From Streptomyces sp. SPB162 (GTDB taxonomy: Bacteria; Actinomycetota; Actinomycetes; Streptomycetales; Streptomycetaceae), in contig NZ_JAQFII010000001.1 of NCBI RefSeq assembly GCF_029504575.1, positions 6,145,001 through 6,209,000 of the forward strand: DNA of 64,000 bases, written 5' to 3'. Below, piece after piece: positions 1 through 8,714 of this stretch (positions within the stretch are counted from its first letter, which is position 1; each line of letters opens with the position of its first letter). The position numbers and the translations under genes were made by a program. The notes beneath the pieces were generated by a model. The model was given only the letters and a program-made list of their open reading frames with translations, was not told the DNA's origin and did no database searches.

Positions 1-16
1 CGAAAAGTCGAACAGG

Positions 17-841
17 TCAGCCGGTGGCGGCCAGGCGTTCGATTCGATCGGCGTCGCACGTACGCGGGCAGGTGCCACAGGTCTGGGTGGGGCGCACGGT
101 GTAGAACAGGCAGCACGAGAGGCGGTCCCGGGTACGGGCCGGCACCCGGTCGGGGAGCGGCCGCGGCGCACGCAGGTCCCGGAATTCCGCGCCGCCGGTG
201 TACGGGGCGGTGGTGCCCGGCAGCAGCGCCGTCAGTTCGGTCATCGCCCGCTCGCCCTCGCCGAGCAGCTCCCCGACCCGCCAGAGGCCCTCGGTGACCT
301 CGTCCGTGGCCATGCCCCACAAGGCGCGCCTGCCGCGCCGCAGCCGGGGCCGGAAGCCGTCCAACAGGGGCGCGAGATGCTCGGCGAGCGCGGAGCGCAG
401 CTCCAGGCGCAGCGCCTCCTCGGAGTCCACGACGCGGGCTCCGGGGAGTGCGGCGGCCGGGTCGTCCGGCAGGCAGCTGAAGTCCTGGGTGCGGACCGTG
501 AGCCGGCCCTGGGTGCGGTGGAACGACACGTCGGAGACCGGCAGCCGCGGGACCCTGCGGTGCAGGAACCACGGGACGGTGAAGAGCAGGCAGGCCGGAT
601 AGGCGTAGCGGTGCAGGCCGAGGCCGGCGACGACATCGGGCCGGGCGCGCTTCCCGTGGTCGCGCAGTACCTGCCGGTCGTCCCAGACGAGGAACGCGTC
701 CAGGGCTTCACCGCCCGCGGCCAGCTCGTCCGCGCGCACCCAGCCGTCGCCGCTGCGCGGCGCTTCCTCGGTGACGCGCAGCGAGGGGTACACCCCCGTC
801 AGGCGGGCGTAGGCGGGGGCGGTGACAGGCATGGCGAGCAT
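17..841 (-). CDS. FhuF-type siderophore-iron reductase ([2Fe-2S] protein)
   Basis: Predicted cytoplasmic ferric reductase that releases iron from imported siderophores. The last ~35 residues carry a Cys-Cys pair followed ten residues later by C-x2-C (CC...CGTC), the cluster-binding signature of FhuF-like proteins; no other domain is visible. The ATG at 841 is chosen because AGGACGG lies 7 bases before it, giving 274 aa; an in-frame TTG at 868 has no comparable site. A near-consensus iron box lies about 30 bp upstream, so repression by a DmdR/IdeR-type regulator under iron sufficiency is likely. It is divergent from the GntR gene. The family call rests mainly on the Cys motif. Confidence 0.82.
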   Translation of the reverse strand: MLAMPVTAPAYARLTGVYPSLRVTEEAPRSGDGWVRADELAAGGEALDAFLVWDDRQVLRDHGKRARPDVVAGLGLHRYAYPACLLFTVPWFLHRRVPRLPVSDVSFHRTQGRLTVRTQDFSCLPDDPAAALPGARVVDSEEALRLELRSALAEHLAPLLDGFRPRLRRGRRALWGMATDEVTEGLWRVGELLGEGERAMTELTALLPGTTAPYTGGAEFRDLRAPRPLPDRVPARTRDRLSCCLFYTVRPTQTCGTCPRTCDADRIERLAATG

Positions 842-869
842 GGCGGACCGTCCTGAAAGGAGTTCCAAG

Positions 870-888
870 GGAGGTAAGGCTTACCTTA
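870..888. promoter_or_regulatory. Iron box (DmdR/IdeR-type operator)
   Basis: GGAGGTAAGGCTTACCTTA matches 15 of 19 positions of the actinobacterial iron-box consensus TTAGGTTAGGCTAACCTAA. Its inner 15 bases are a palindrome apart from the central base. It lies between the divergent reductase gene (start 841) and GntR gene (start 962), so either or both may be iron controlled. Confidence 0.8.
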
Positions 889-961
889 TCCGATGGCGCG
901 GGGGTTTAACCTAACGGCACTACGCCACACGAGTGGTGTCGCCCCCAGACGGAAGGACCCG

Positions 962-1666
962 GTGAACGACACCGCGCCCGCGCGCCCCGCCGGAGCCACG
1001 TCCGTCCCGCCGCCGCGCGACGGCGAGCGGCGGCTGCCCGAGCGTTACTCCGTCCGCGACCAGGTGCTCAACGCGCTGCGCAGCGCGCTGGTCAGCGGGG
1101 AACTGCGGCCCGGCGACGTCTACTCGGCGCCCTCGCTCGCCGAGCGCTACGGCGTGTCGGCCACGCCGGTCCGCGAAGCCATGCAGCTGCTCGCCCGGGA
1201 GGGTGCTGTCGAGGCCATGCCCAACCGGGGGTTCCGGATCGCCGAACGCAGCGCGCGCGACCTGGCGGAGCTGGCGGAGGTCAGGGCCCTCATCGAGGTC
1301 CCCGTCGTGCTGGGCCTCGCCCGGACCATCGCCCCCGAGCGGTGGGAGGCGCTGCGGCCGCTGGCCGCCGCAACCGTCGCCGCGGCGGCGCGCGGCGACC
1401 GGGCCGCCTACGCGGAGTCCGACCGGCGCTTCCACCGCGCCATGCTCGAGCTGTCCGGCAACCACCAACTGGTCGCCGTGGCGGACGAGCTGCACCGGCG
1501 CTCCCAGTGGCCGGTGTCCGGCCCGTCCCGCACACCGTCGCGCCCGGGCGAACTGCTCGCCGACGCGACGGAGCACGCGGTGCTGCTGGAGGCGTTGGTG
1601 GCCGGAGACGTGGTCACGGTCGAGTCCCTCGTCCGGGAACACTTCTCCGGCTCCGCCTGGGGTTAG
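962..1666 (+). CDS. GntR-family regulator, FCD (FadR C-terminal) type
   Basis: Transcription factor of about 234 aa. An N-terminal winged helix (SLAERYGVSATPVREAMQLL, roughly residues 60-80) is followed by an all-helical FCD ligand domain with the usual E(V/I)R..IE start. GTG 962 is preferred because GGAAGGA lies 4 bases upstream; a longer reading from ATG 893 would run through the iron-box flank and has no SD. The ligand is unknown. Its position opposite the iron-controlled reductase suggests, but does not prove, a role near metal or carbon metabolism. Confidence 0.8.
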   Translation: MNDTAPARPAGATSVPPPRDGERRLPERYSVRDQVLNALRSALVSGELRPGDVYSAPSLAERYGVSATPVREAMQLLAREGAVEAMPNRGFRIAERSARDLAELAEVRALIEVPVVLGLARTIAPERWEALRPLAAATVAAAARGDRAAYAESDRRFHRAMLELSGNHQLVAVADELHRRSQWPVSGPSRTPSRPGELLADATEHAVLLEALVAGDVVTVESLVREHFSGSAWG

Positions 1667-1696
1667 CGGCCCCGAGCCCGCTGCCGCGGCCCGCCG

Positions 1697-2449
1697 TCAG
1701 GCGCTCGGGGCGGGGTGGGGGAGCCAGACCGGGATCCCTCCCAGGAGGGCGTGGAGGCGGGCGGCCTCCGCCCGCAGGGCGGTGGCGGCGGGTTCGGGCT
1801 CCACGTCGGCGAGCGCGAGCATGGCCGGGGCCGTGCCGACGAGGTACCCGATCTCGACGCGGATGCGGAGGGATTCGGTGAAGCCCCGGTGAGCCTCGGC
1901 GAGGTCGCCGTCGGCAGCCGCGAGGCCCGCCAGATGGCGCCAGGTGAACGAGGTCAGCAGCGCGTCGCCGTGGGCGACGGCGCCCGCGTGGGCGCGCCGG
2001 TAGGACGCGCGGGCGGCGGTGGGGTTCTGGGCGATGTTCTCGGCGAACAGGCCGCGGCGGAAGTCGAGCAGCGGCCGTCCCGGCGACACCTGGCTCAGCA
2101 GCGCCGCGCTGCGGCCGAACGCGGCCCGCGCCTCGTCCGCGCGGTCGCGGACGGAGAAGAGCGTCGAGGCGTACGCGAGGTGGCCGCGCTCGCACGCGGC
2201 GGCACCGCGCTCCTCGTCGCTGCCGGCCAGCGCCTCGGCGGAACGCAGCGCGTCTTCCGCCTCCGACCAGCCGTCGAGGGTGAACATGCAGCCCTCGACC
2301 AGCAGGGCCGCCCGGCGCAACGCCGTGGCCGGGCTGTCGGCGCAGTACGGGGCGAGGATGGCCGCCGCCTCCGCCCAGCAGCCGCGGGCCCTGAGGCGCC
2401 ACACATCGGGCGTGCCCACCACAGATTCCGGCATGGCGGTATCCGCCAC
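1697..2449 (-). CDS. TPR-like helical repeat protein, function unknown
   Basis: About 250 aa, rich in Ala/Leu/Glu, with repeated paired-helix stretches (for example around 'SEAEDALRSAEALAG' and 'ADGDLAEAHRGFTESLRIR') typical of tetratricopeptide-like scaffolds. No catalytic motif, signal peptide or membrane segment is visible. The GTG at 2449 has a GGGGGGA stretch about 8 bases upstream. It is convergent with the GntR gene and lies downstream of pucR on the same strand, separated by the 9-bp repeats. A specific role cannot be assigned. Confidence 0.6.
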   Translation of the reverse strand: MADTAMPESVVGTPDVWRLRARGCWAEAAAILAPYCADSPATALRRAALLVEGCMFTLDGWSEAEDALRSAEALAGSDEERGAAACERGHLAYASTLFSVRDRADEARAAFGRSAALLSQVSPGRPLLDFRRGLFAENIAQNPTAARASYRRAHAGAVAHGDALLTSFTWRHLAGLAAADGDLAEAHRGFTESLRIRVEIGYLVGTAPAMLALADVEPEPAATALRAEAARLHALLGGIPVWLPHPAPSA

Positions 2450-2541
2450 AACCTATCCCCCCAAGCGCATCGTCGAGCCAGTGGTCGAAGTCCAGCATGC
2501 CGCAGGGGCCCGCGCCAAGAGGGCGGTGATCAATTGCTAAC

Positions 2542-2595
2542 GATCCGAGTGATCCGAGTGATGCGAGTGAATCGAAGGATCCGGGTGATCCGCGG
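2542..2595. repeat. Six tandem copies of a 9-bp unit (GATCCGAGT-like)
   Basis: Units begin at 2542, 2551, 2560, 2569, 2578 and 2587. The first two are identical GATCCGAGT and the rest diverge by one to four bases. The array fills the gap between the pucR stop and the next minus-strand gene. It could be a protein-binding array or slippage-generated DNA. Confidence 0.75.
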
Positions 2596-2619
2596 GGTCG
2601 AGGATCCGTTGGACCGGCG

Positions 2620-4290
2620 TCAGCTCATGCGCAGTGCGAGGAAGAAGTCCAACTTGTCCTCCAGGCGCGCGAGATCACGCCCGGTCAGTTGCTCGATCCG
2701 GCCGATACGGTACCGCAGGGTGTTCACATGCAGATGCAGTCGGGTCGCACAGCGGGTCCAGGAGCCGTCGCACTCCAGGAACGCCTCGAGGGTCGGGATG
2801 AGTTCGGCGCGGTGCCGCCGGTCGTAGGCGCGCAACGGGTCGAGCAGCCGCGCGGTGAAGGCGCGGCGGACGTCGTCCGGCACGAAGGGCAGCAGCAGGA
2901 CGTGCGAGGCGAGTTCCTCGTGCCCGGCCACGCAGACCCGCCCCGGGCGGGCGGCGGCGACGCGGCGGGCGTGCCGGGCCTCCTCCAGGGCGCCGCGCAG
3001 CCCCTCGGCGGAGTGGACGGTGGCGCTGACGCCGATGGTGAGCCGTCCGTCGTCGGCCAGCCCCCGGCTCAGCGGGCCGCGCAGGGTGTCGAGCAGGCCG
3101 TCGGCGCGCCAGTCGTCGGAGAAGCCGTTGTCGGACGGGTCCGCGGGCGGCAGCGGTACGAGGGCCACCGCCTCGTCGCCCGCGTGCGCCACGGCGATGC
3201 GGTCGGTGGGGTCGGGGCCGATGGCGGCCGGATCGACCAGTGCCTCTTCCAGCAGCTTCTGGGCGGCCGGCCCCGCGGGCACCTCGCCGTCCGACCAGTC
3301 GACACGGGCCACGACGACCTGCCAGTGCGGCGCGGAGGCGAGGCCGGGAACCAGCACCGGCGCGGCGACCCGCAGCCGCGCGGCGATCTCGGCCGGCGGC
3401 GATCCCGCCTGGACCAGTTCCAGCACCTCGTGGGCGAGCCGGCGGCGTACGGTGCGCGCCGCGTCGTGGCGGTCGCGCTCGACGGCGATCAGCTGGGTGA
3501 CGCCCTGCAGCAGGTCGAGCCGTTCCGCCGCCCAGTCCCCGGCGTCGGCGTCGACGGCGAGGAACCAGTCGGAGAGCAGGGTGGCCCGGACGTCGGCCGC
3601 CGGGACGGTGCCGCCGGTGCGGATGGGGAAGAGCGAGTACGTGTTGGCGGCGCCGCCGGACACGATCGAGGTGCGGTGCGGGGAGGGGCGGGCGGTGCGC
3701 ATGGCGGCCAGATGGGCGCCGGCGAGCTCGGCGCGGACGGCGGTCGGCAGCGGGTGCTCGGATCCGGCGATCTGCCGTCCGGTGGCGGACAACACCCAGG
3801 CGCGCAGGTCCAGGTCGGTGCCGAGCAGGTCCAGCACGGCGTCGGGACCGCCGCCGGCGGGCCCCGACGACATCAGCCGCCGGTGCCGGTCCACGACCGC
3901 GGCCAGGTCGCCGGCCCGCTCCGTGGAGACCTGCCGGACGACGTGCTCGGTGATCGACGCGAAGGCGACGTTCTCGTCGACGGCGAACAGCGGCAGCCGG
4001 TGGCGGAAGCAGGCCGCCACCAGATCGTCGGGGATGGAGCCCAGCTCGGCTTCCCCCGCCGCGAGCCCCGCCACACCGGCGGAGGCGAGGATTCGTACGA
4101 ATCGCTCGGAGTCGGCTGCTTCGTGCCGCCAGGCGAGTCCTGTGAGCACCAGCTCACCGCCCGTGAGATAACGGCTCGGATCGCGAAGATCCGTGGTCAT
4201 CACGCCACGGACGGTGCGATCGAGCTCATCCTCACCGCCGAGCAGCCGCAGCCCCAGAACGTCGGTGTCCAGCAGTGCGCGCAGCCGCAT
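2620..4290 (-). CDS. pucR: PucR-family purine catabolism regulator
   Basis: 556-aa regulator built as an N-terminal PucR ligand domain (about 1-125), a central GGDEF-like/CdaR region, and a C-terminal PucR-type HTH (TRLHLHVNTLRYRIGRIEQL near residue 530). In Bacillus, PucR controls purine degradation genes. The position here, divergent from the xanthine dehydrogenase operon with a 264-bp shared upstream region, supports the same job. The ATG at 4290 starts the family-typical 'MRLRALLDTD'; the frame stays open upstream to 4407 but that 39-residue extension looks non-family. An inverted repeat ACATGA/TCATGT (4421-4452) lies in the shared region and is a candidate operator. Confidence 0.88.
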   Translation of the reverse strand: MRLRALLDTDVLGLRLLGGEDELDRTVRGVMTTDLRDPSRYLTGGELVLTGLAWRHEAADSERFVRILASAGVAGLAAGEAELGSIPDDLVAACFRHRLPLFAVDENVAFASITEHVVRQVSTERAGDLAAVVDRHRRLMSSGPAGGGPDAVLDLLGTDLDLRAWVLSATGRQIAGSEHPLPTAVRAELAGAHLAAMRTARPSPHRTSIVSGGAANTYSLFPIRTGGTVPAADVRATLLSDWFLAVDADAGDWAAERLDLLQGVTQLIAVERDRHDAARTVRRRLAHEVLELVQAGSPPAEIAARLRVAAPVLVPGLASAPHWQVVVARVDWSDGEVPAGPAAQKLLEEALVDPAAIGPDPTDRIAVAHAGDEAVALVPLPPADPSDNGFSDDWRADGLLDTLRGPLSRGLADDGRLTIGVSATVHSAEGLRGALEEARHARRVAAARPGRVCVAGHEELASHVLLLPFVPDDVRRAFTARLLDPLRAYDRRHRAELIPTLEAFLECDGSWTRCATRLHLHVNTLRYRIGRIEQLTGRDLARLEDKLDFFLALRMS

Positions 4291-4554
4291 CGTCCATCGC
4301 CTTGTCTCGAACGCTTGCCTGGTCAGAGCACTACCAGGATGGCCCGTGGTTCGTTCCACCGGTGTTGCCGGTCCGATGCCGCGAGGTTTCGGACGGCGGC
4401 CTTTCATAGGAATCTACAAGACATGAGTACTGGCCAGCCAAGTCCTTCATGTTTTCGGTGACTGCACCCGGAAGGGTGGTGGGCCGTGTACTGGGCCCCA
4501 CGCAGCGTTAACAACACGTGAACACCCCGCTCGAGATTCGAGAAGAGAATCCCC
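4291..4554. promoter_or_regulatory. Divergent promoter region between pucR and the xdh operon
   Basis: No gene is supported here. It contains ACATGA at 4421-4426 and its inverted copy TCATGT at 4447-4452, 20 bases apart, and an A-rich purine tract before the ATG at 4555 that can serve as a weak ribosome binding site. No clear AllR-type palindrome is present. Confidence 0.45.
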
Positions 4555-5442
4555 ATGGACTTCCTGCGCCCCGCAAGCTGGGAGGAGGCGCTCGCCGCAA
4601 AGGCCGAGCACCCCACAGCTGTGCCCATCGCGGGCGGCACCGACGTGATGGTCGAGATCAACTTCGACCACCGCCGGCCCGACGTGATGCTGGACCTGAA
4701 CCGGATCGGTGAGCTGCAGGAGTGGGAGGTTGCCGAGGAGACCGTCCGCCTGGGCGCCTCGGTCCCGTACACCCGGATCATGGAGCACTTGCGCGCCGAA
4801 CTGCCCGGTCTGGCGCTCGCCGCCCACACCGTCGGCTCCCCGCAGATCCGCAACCGCGGCAGCGTCGGCGGCAACCTCGGCGCCGCCTCCCCGGCCGGTG
4901 ACTCGCACCCGGCCCTGCTGGCCGCGGGCGCCGAGGTCGAGGCCGTCTCCGTCCGCGGTACCCGGCTGATCCCGGTCGAGGAGTTCTACACCGGCGTGAA
5001 GCGGAACTCGCTCGCACCCGACGAGCTGATCCGCGCCGTGCACATCAAGAAGGCCACCGGGCCGCAGCAGTTCTCCAAGGTCGGCACCCGCAACGCGATG
5101 GTCATCGCGGTCTGCGCGTTCGGCCTGGCGCTGCACCCGGACACCAGGACGGTCAGGACCGGCATCGGCTCGGCCGCTCCCACCCCGCTGCGGGCCCGCG
5201 CCGCCGAGGACTTCCTCACGGCCGCGCTCGAAGAGGGCGGGTTCTGGGACAACGGCAAGATCATCACCCCGTCGGTCGCCCAGCAGTTCGCCGAACTGGT
5301 CTCCGGGGCCGCCAACCCCATCGACGACGTACGCGGCACCGCCTCGTACCGCCGTCACGCGCTGGGCGTCATGGCCCGCCGCACGCTCGGCTGGACCTGG
5401 GACGAGTACCGTGGGAACGAGAGGACGCAGTCATGCGCGTGA
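4555..5442 (+). CDS. Xanthine dehydrogenase, FAD-binding subunit
   Basis: Middle subunit of a three-subunit molybdenum hydroxylase that oxidises hypoxanthine/xanthine to urate. At 295 aa it shows the CO-dehydrogenase-type flavoprotein fold: 'PIAGGTDVMVEIN' (FAD pyrophosphate binding, ~23-35), 'HTVGSPQIRNRGSVGGNLGA' (~92-111) and a C-terminal CO_deh_flav_C region. Its last codons overlap the 2Fe-2S subunit gene by 10 bases, indicating translational coupling. Divergent pucR fits purine induction. Confidence 0.9.
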   Translation: MDFLRPASWEEALAAKAEHPTAVPIAGGTDVMVEINFDHRRPDVMLDLNRIGELQEWEVAEETVRLGASVPYTRIMEHLRAELPGLALAAHTVGSPQIRNRGSVGGNLGAASPAGDSHPALLAAGAEVEAVSVRGTRLIPVEEFYTGVKRNSLAPDELIRAVHIKKATGPQQFSKVGTRNAMVIAVCAFGLALHPDTRTVRTGIGSAAPTPLRARAAEDFLTAALEEGGFWDNGKIITPSVAQQFAELVSGAANPIDDVRGTASYRRHALGVMARRTLGWTWDEYRGNERTQSCA

Positions 5443-6047
5443 CCTTCAATGTCAACGGCCGCCCGCAGGAGGCCGACGACGTATGGGAAGGCGAGAGCCT
5501 GCTGTACGTCCTGCGCGAGCGCATGGGCCTGCCGGGCTCCAAGAACGCCTGTGAGCAGGGCGAGTGCGGTTCCTGCACGGTCCGCCTCGACGGTGTTCCG
5601 GTGTGTGCGTGCCTCGTCGCCGCCGCCCAGGTCCAGGACCGCGACGTCGTGACCGTGGAGGGCCTGGCGGACTACGCCAAGGACCGCGCGGCCGGCCGGT
5701 GCGGCACCGGCGCCTGCGGTACGCCGCTCGGTGAGGCCCAGAAATGGTCGGCCAAGCCGGCCAAGCCGGCCGACGGGCAGACCGGTGAGAGCACCGGGGC
5801 CGGGGACCTGTCCCCGATCCAGGAGGCGTTCATCGACGCCGGCGCCGTGCAGTGCGGTTTCTGCACCCCCGGCCTCCTCGTCGCGGCCGACGAGCTGCTG
5901 GAGCGCAACCCGTCCCCGTCCGACCAGGACATCCGCGAGGCGCTCTCGGGCAACCTGTGCCGCTGCACCGGCTACGAGAAGATCCTCGACGCGGTCCGCC
6001 TCGCCGCGGCACGCGGCGCATCCGCCACCGCCGGAGAGGGCGTCTGA
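5433..6047 (+). CDS. Xanthine dehydrogenase, [2Fe-2S] subunit with a Cys-bearing insert
   Basis: 204-aa electron-transfer subunit. The N-terminal plant-type ferredoxin cluster motif is C-x4-CGSC (CEQGECGSC) with a later Cys, and the C-terminal cluster uses CGFC and CRCTGY. The family is usually about 160 aa; the excess is an Ala/Lys/Pro-rich insert (about residues 75-125) between the two domains that holds its own pair 'CGTGAC'. It overlaps the FAD subunit upstream, and the molybdopterin subunit begins one base after its stop. Confidence 0.9.
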   Translation: MRVTFNVNGRPQEADDVWEGESLLYVLRERMGLPGSKNACEQGECGSCTVRLDGVPVCACLVAAAQVQDRDVVTVEGLADYAKDRAAGRCGTGACGTPLGEAQKWSAKPAKPADGQTGESTGAGDLSPIQEAFIDAGAVQCGFCTPGLLVAADELLERNPSPSDQDIREALSGNLCRCTGYEKILDAVRLAAARGASATAGEGV

Positions 6048-6048
6048 C

Positions 6049-8437
6049 ATGGGCGTTACCCGCAATCCCACGAACATCACGCAGGGCAGCAAGACCAAGG
6101 GCGGCCTCGGCGAGTCCACGCTGCGCCCGGACGGCACGCTGAAGGTCACCGGCGAGTTCGCGTACTCCTCGGACATGTGGCACGAGGACATGCTGTGGGG
6201 CTTCACGCTCCGCAGCCCGCACGCCCACGCGAAGATCCTGTCGATCGACACCGGCGAGGCGCTGAAGACCCCCGGCGTCTACGCCGTCATGACCCATGAC
6301 GATCTCCCCGCCTTCACCAAGTACGGGCTGGAGTACAAGGACACCCCGGTCCTCGCCGACGGCGTCGTGCGCTGCCACGGCGAGCCGGTCGCCCTCGTGG
6401 CCGCCGACCACCCGGAGACCGCGCGCCGCGCGGCCGCCAAGATCAAGGTCGAGTACGAGCCCCTGCCACTGGTCATCGACGAGGAGACGGCGCTCGCCGA
6501 CGGTGCGCCGATCCTGCACCCGAACCGCGACGACCACCACGCGGGCCACGTCACACACCCCAACATCGTGCACCGCCAGCCGATCATCCGCGGCGACGTG
6601 AACGAGGCCGCGAAGCGCGCCGACATCGTCATCAGCGGTGAGTACGAGGTCGGCATGCAGGACCAGGCCTTCCTCGGCCCGGAGTCCGGCCTGGCCGTGC
6701 CCGCCGAGGACGGCGGCGTCGACCTGTACATCGCCACCCAGTGGCTGCACTCGGACCTCGGCCAGCTCGCCCCGGTCCTCGGCCTGCCCGAGGACAAGAT
6801 CCGCATGACGCTCTCCGGCGTCGGCGGTGCGTTCGGTGGCCGCGAGGACCTGTCGATGCAGGCCCACGCCTGCCTGCTGGCGCTGCGCACCGGCAAGCCG
6901 GTCAAGATCGTCTATAACCGCTTCGAGTCCTTCTTCGGCCATGTGCACCGCCACCCGGCGAAGCTCTGGTACGAGCACGGCGTCACCCGCGAAGGCAAGA
7001 TCACGCACATGAGGTGCCGGATCGTGCTGGACGGCGGCGCCTACGCCTCGGCCTCCCCGGCCGTCGTGGGCAACGCCTCCTCGCTGTCCGTCGGCCCGTA
7101 CGTGATCGACGACGTCGAGATCGAGGCCGTCGCGCTCTACACCAACAACCCGCCCTGCGGCGCTATGCGCGGCTTCGGCGCGGTCCAGGCGTGCTTCGCC
7201 TACGAGGCGCAGATGGACAAGCTCGCCGCCGCGCTCGACATGGACCCGGTCGAGTTCCGCCGGCTCAACGCGATGAGCCAGGGCACGATCATGCCGACGG
7301 GACAGCCGGTCGACTCCCCGGCCCCGGTGGCCGAACTGCTGCGCCGCGTCAAGGCGCTGCCGATGCCGCCCGAGCAGCAGTGGCTGGCCGGTGACGCGGA
7401 AGGTCTCTCCACCGACGTCCGCGACCTGCCCGGCGGCCTGTCGAACACCACGCACGGCGAAGGCGTCGTGCGCGGGGTCGGCTACGCGGTCGGCATCAAG
7501 AACGTCGGCTTCTCCGAGGGCTTCGACGACTACTCCACCGCCCGCGTGCGGCTGGAGGTCATCAACGGCGAGCCGGTCGCCATGGTGCACACCGCGATGG
7601 CCGAGGTCGGCCAGGGCGGCGTCACCGTGCACGCCCAGATCGCCCGCACCGAGCTGGGCGTCGCGCAGGTGACGATCCGCCCGGCCGACACGCAGGTCGG
7701 CTCCGCCGGCTCCACGTCCGCCTCCCGGCAGACGTACGTGACCGGCGGTGCGGTGAAGAACTCCTGCGAGGCCGTCCGCGAGAAGGTCCTGGAGCTCGGC
7801 CCGCGCCCGGTTCGGCAGCTACCACCCCGCGTGGGCCACCGCCGAACTCCTCCTGGAGGGCGGCAAGGTCGTCACCGACGGCGGCGAGGTGCTCGCCGAC
7901 CTGGTGGACGTCATCGAGGGCGAGGCCATCGACATCGAGCTGGAGTGGCGGCACCGCCCGACCCAGGCGTTCGACCTGGTCACCGGGCAGGGCCACGGCC
8001 ACGTCCAGTACTCCTTCTGCGCCCACCGCGCGGTCGTCGAGGTCGACACCGAGCTGGGTCTGGTCAAGGTCATCGAGCTGGCCGCGGCCCAGGACGTCGG
8101 CAAGGCGCTCAACCCGCTGTCGGTCGTCGGCCAGATCCAGGGCGGCACCACCCAGGGCCTCGGCCTGGCCGTCATGGAGGAGATCATCGTCGACAGGAAC
8201 GCGAAGGTGCGGAACCCGTCCTTCACCGACTACCTGATCCCCACCATCCTCGACACGCCGACCATCCCGGTCGACGTACTGGAACTCGCCGACGAGCACG
8301 CTCCCTACGGGCTGCGCGGCATCGGTGAGGCCCCGACGCTCTCCTCCACGCCCGCCGTCGTCGCCGCCATCCGCGCCGCGACGGGCCTGGCACTCAAGCG
8401 CGTACCGGTCAGGCCAGAACACCTCACCGGCACGTGA
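6049..8437 (+). CDS. Xanthine dehydrogenase, molybdopterin-binding subunit (frameshift in the given sequence)
   Basis: Large catalytic subunit. Starting at ATG 6049 the product shows the aldehyde oxidase/xanthine dehydrogenase hammerhead domain, then molybdopterin domains with 'GGAFGGRED' (~263) and 'GAMRGFGAVQACFAYEAQMD' (~370). The frame is lost at 7800-7802: an extra C in GGC-C-CGCGCC turns the expected 'ELGRARFGSYHPAWATAELL' into a different frame. The correct frame resumes and runs through 'GLRGIGEAPT' to the TGA at 8435. Removing one C gives one normal-length protein of about 795 aa, so an assembly error is more likely than a pseudogene. Confidence 0.88.
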
Positions 8438-8714
8438 CGACCTCCGGGCGGGGCGGGAAATGACGATCCCCACCCCGTCCGGGGCCACCAGGCGCCACCA
8501 CCGGCCTGCGTGGCAACGGCACCCGCGAGGACCGGCCGCACCCGCGGCCGCCGACCGGTCGCCGCCCGGCCCGTGCCCGGCTCCCGCCGCGCGCACCGGC
8601 CGACCGTTCCACCCCGTTCGCCTCGGGCCGTCCCCCGGGTCGTGCAGCCCACGCACCATCCCAAAGCCCGCGCACCACGTGCGGGTGTCCCAGTGAACCT
8701 TGGGAGTCGGCACC

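Noticed and set aside
4508..4525. GTTAACAACACGTGAAC upstream of xdh as a TCAAC-N5-GTTGA operator
   Set aside because: Several mismatches in the arms; not closer than expected for an AT-rich patch.
6049..8437. Xanthine dehydrogenase large subunit as a true pseudogene
   Set aside because: Only one inserted base, placed on the 500-bp lattice, separates two halves that otherwise keep every motif; neighbouring genes are intact and coupled.
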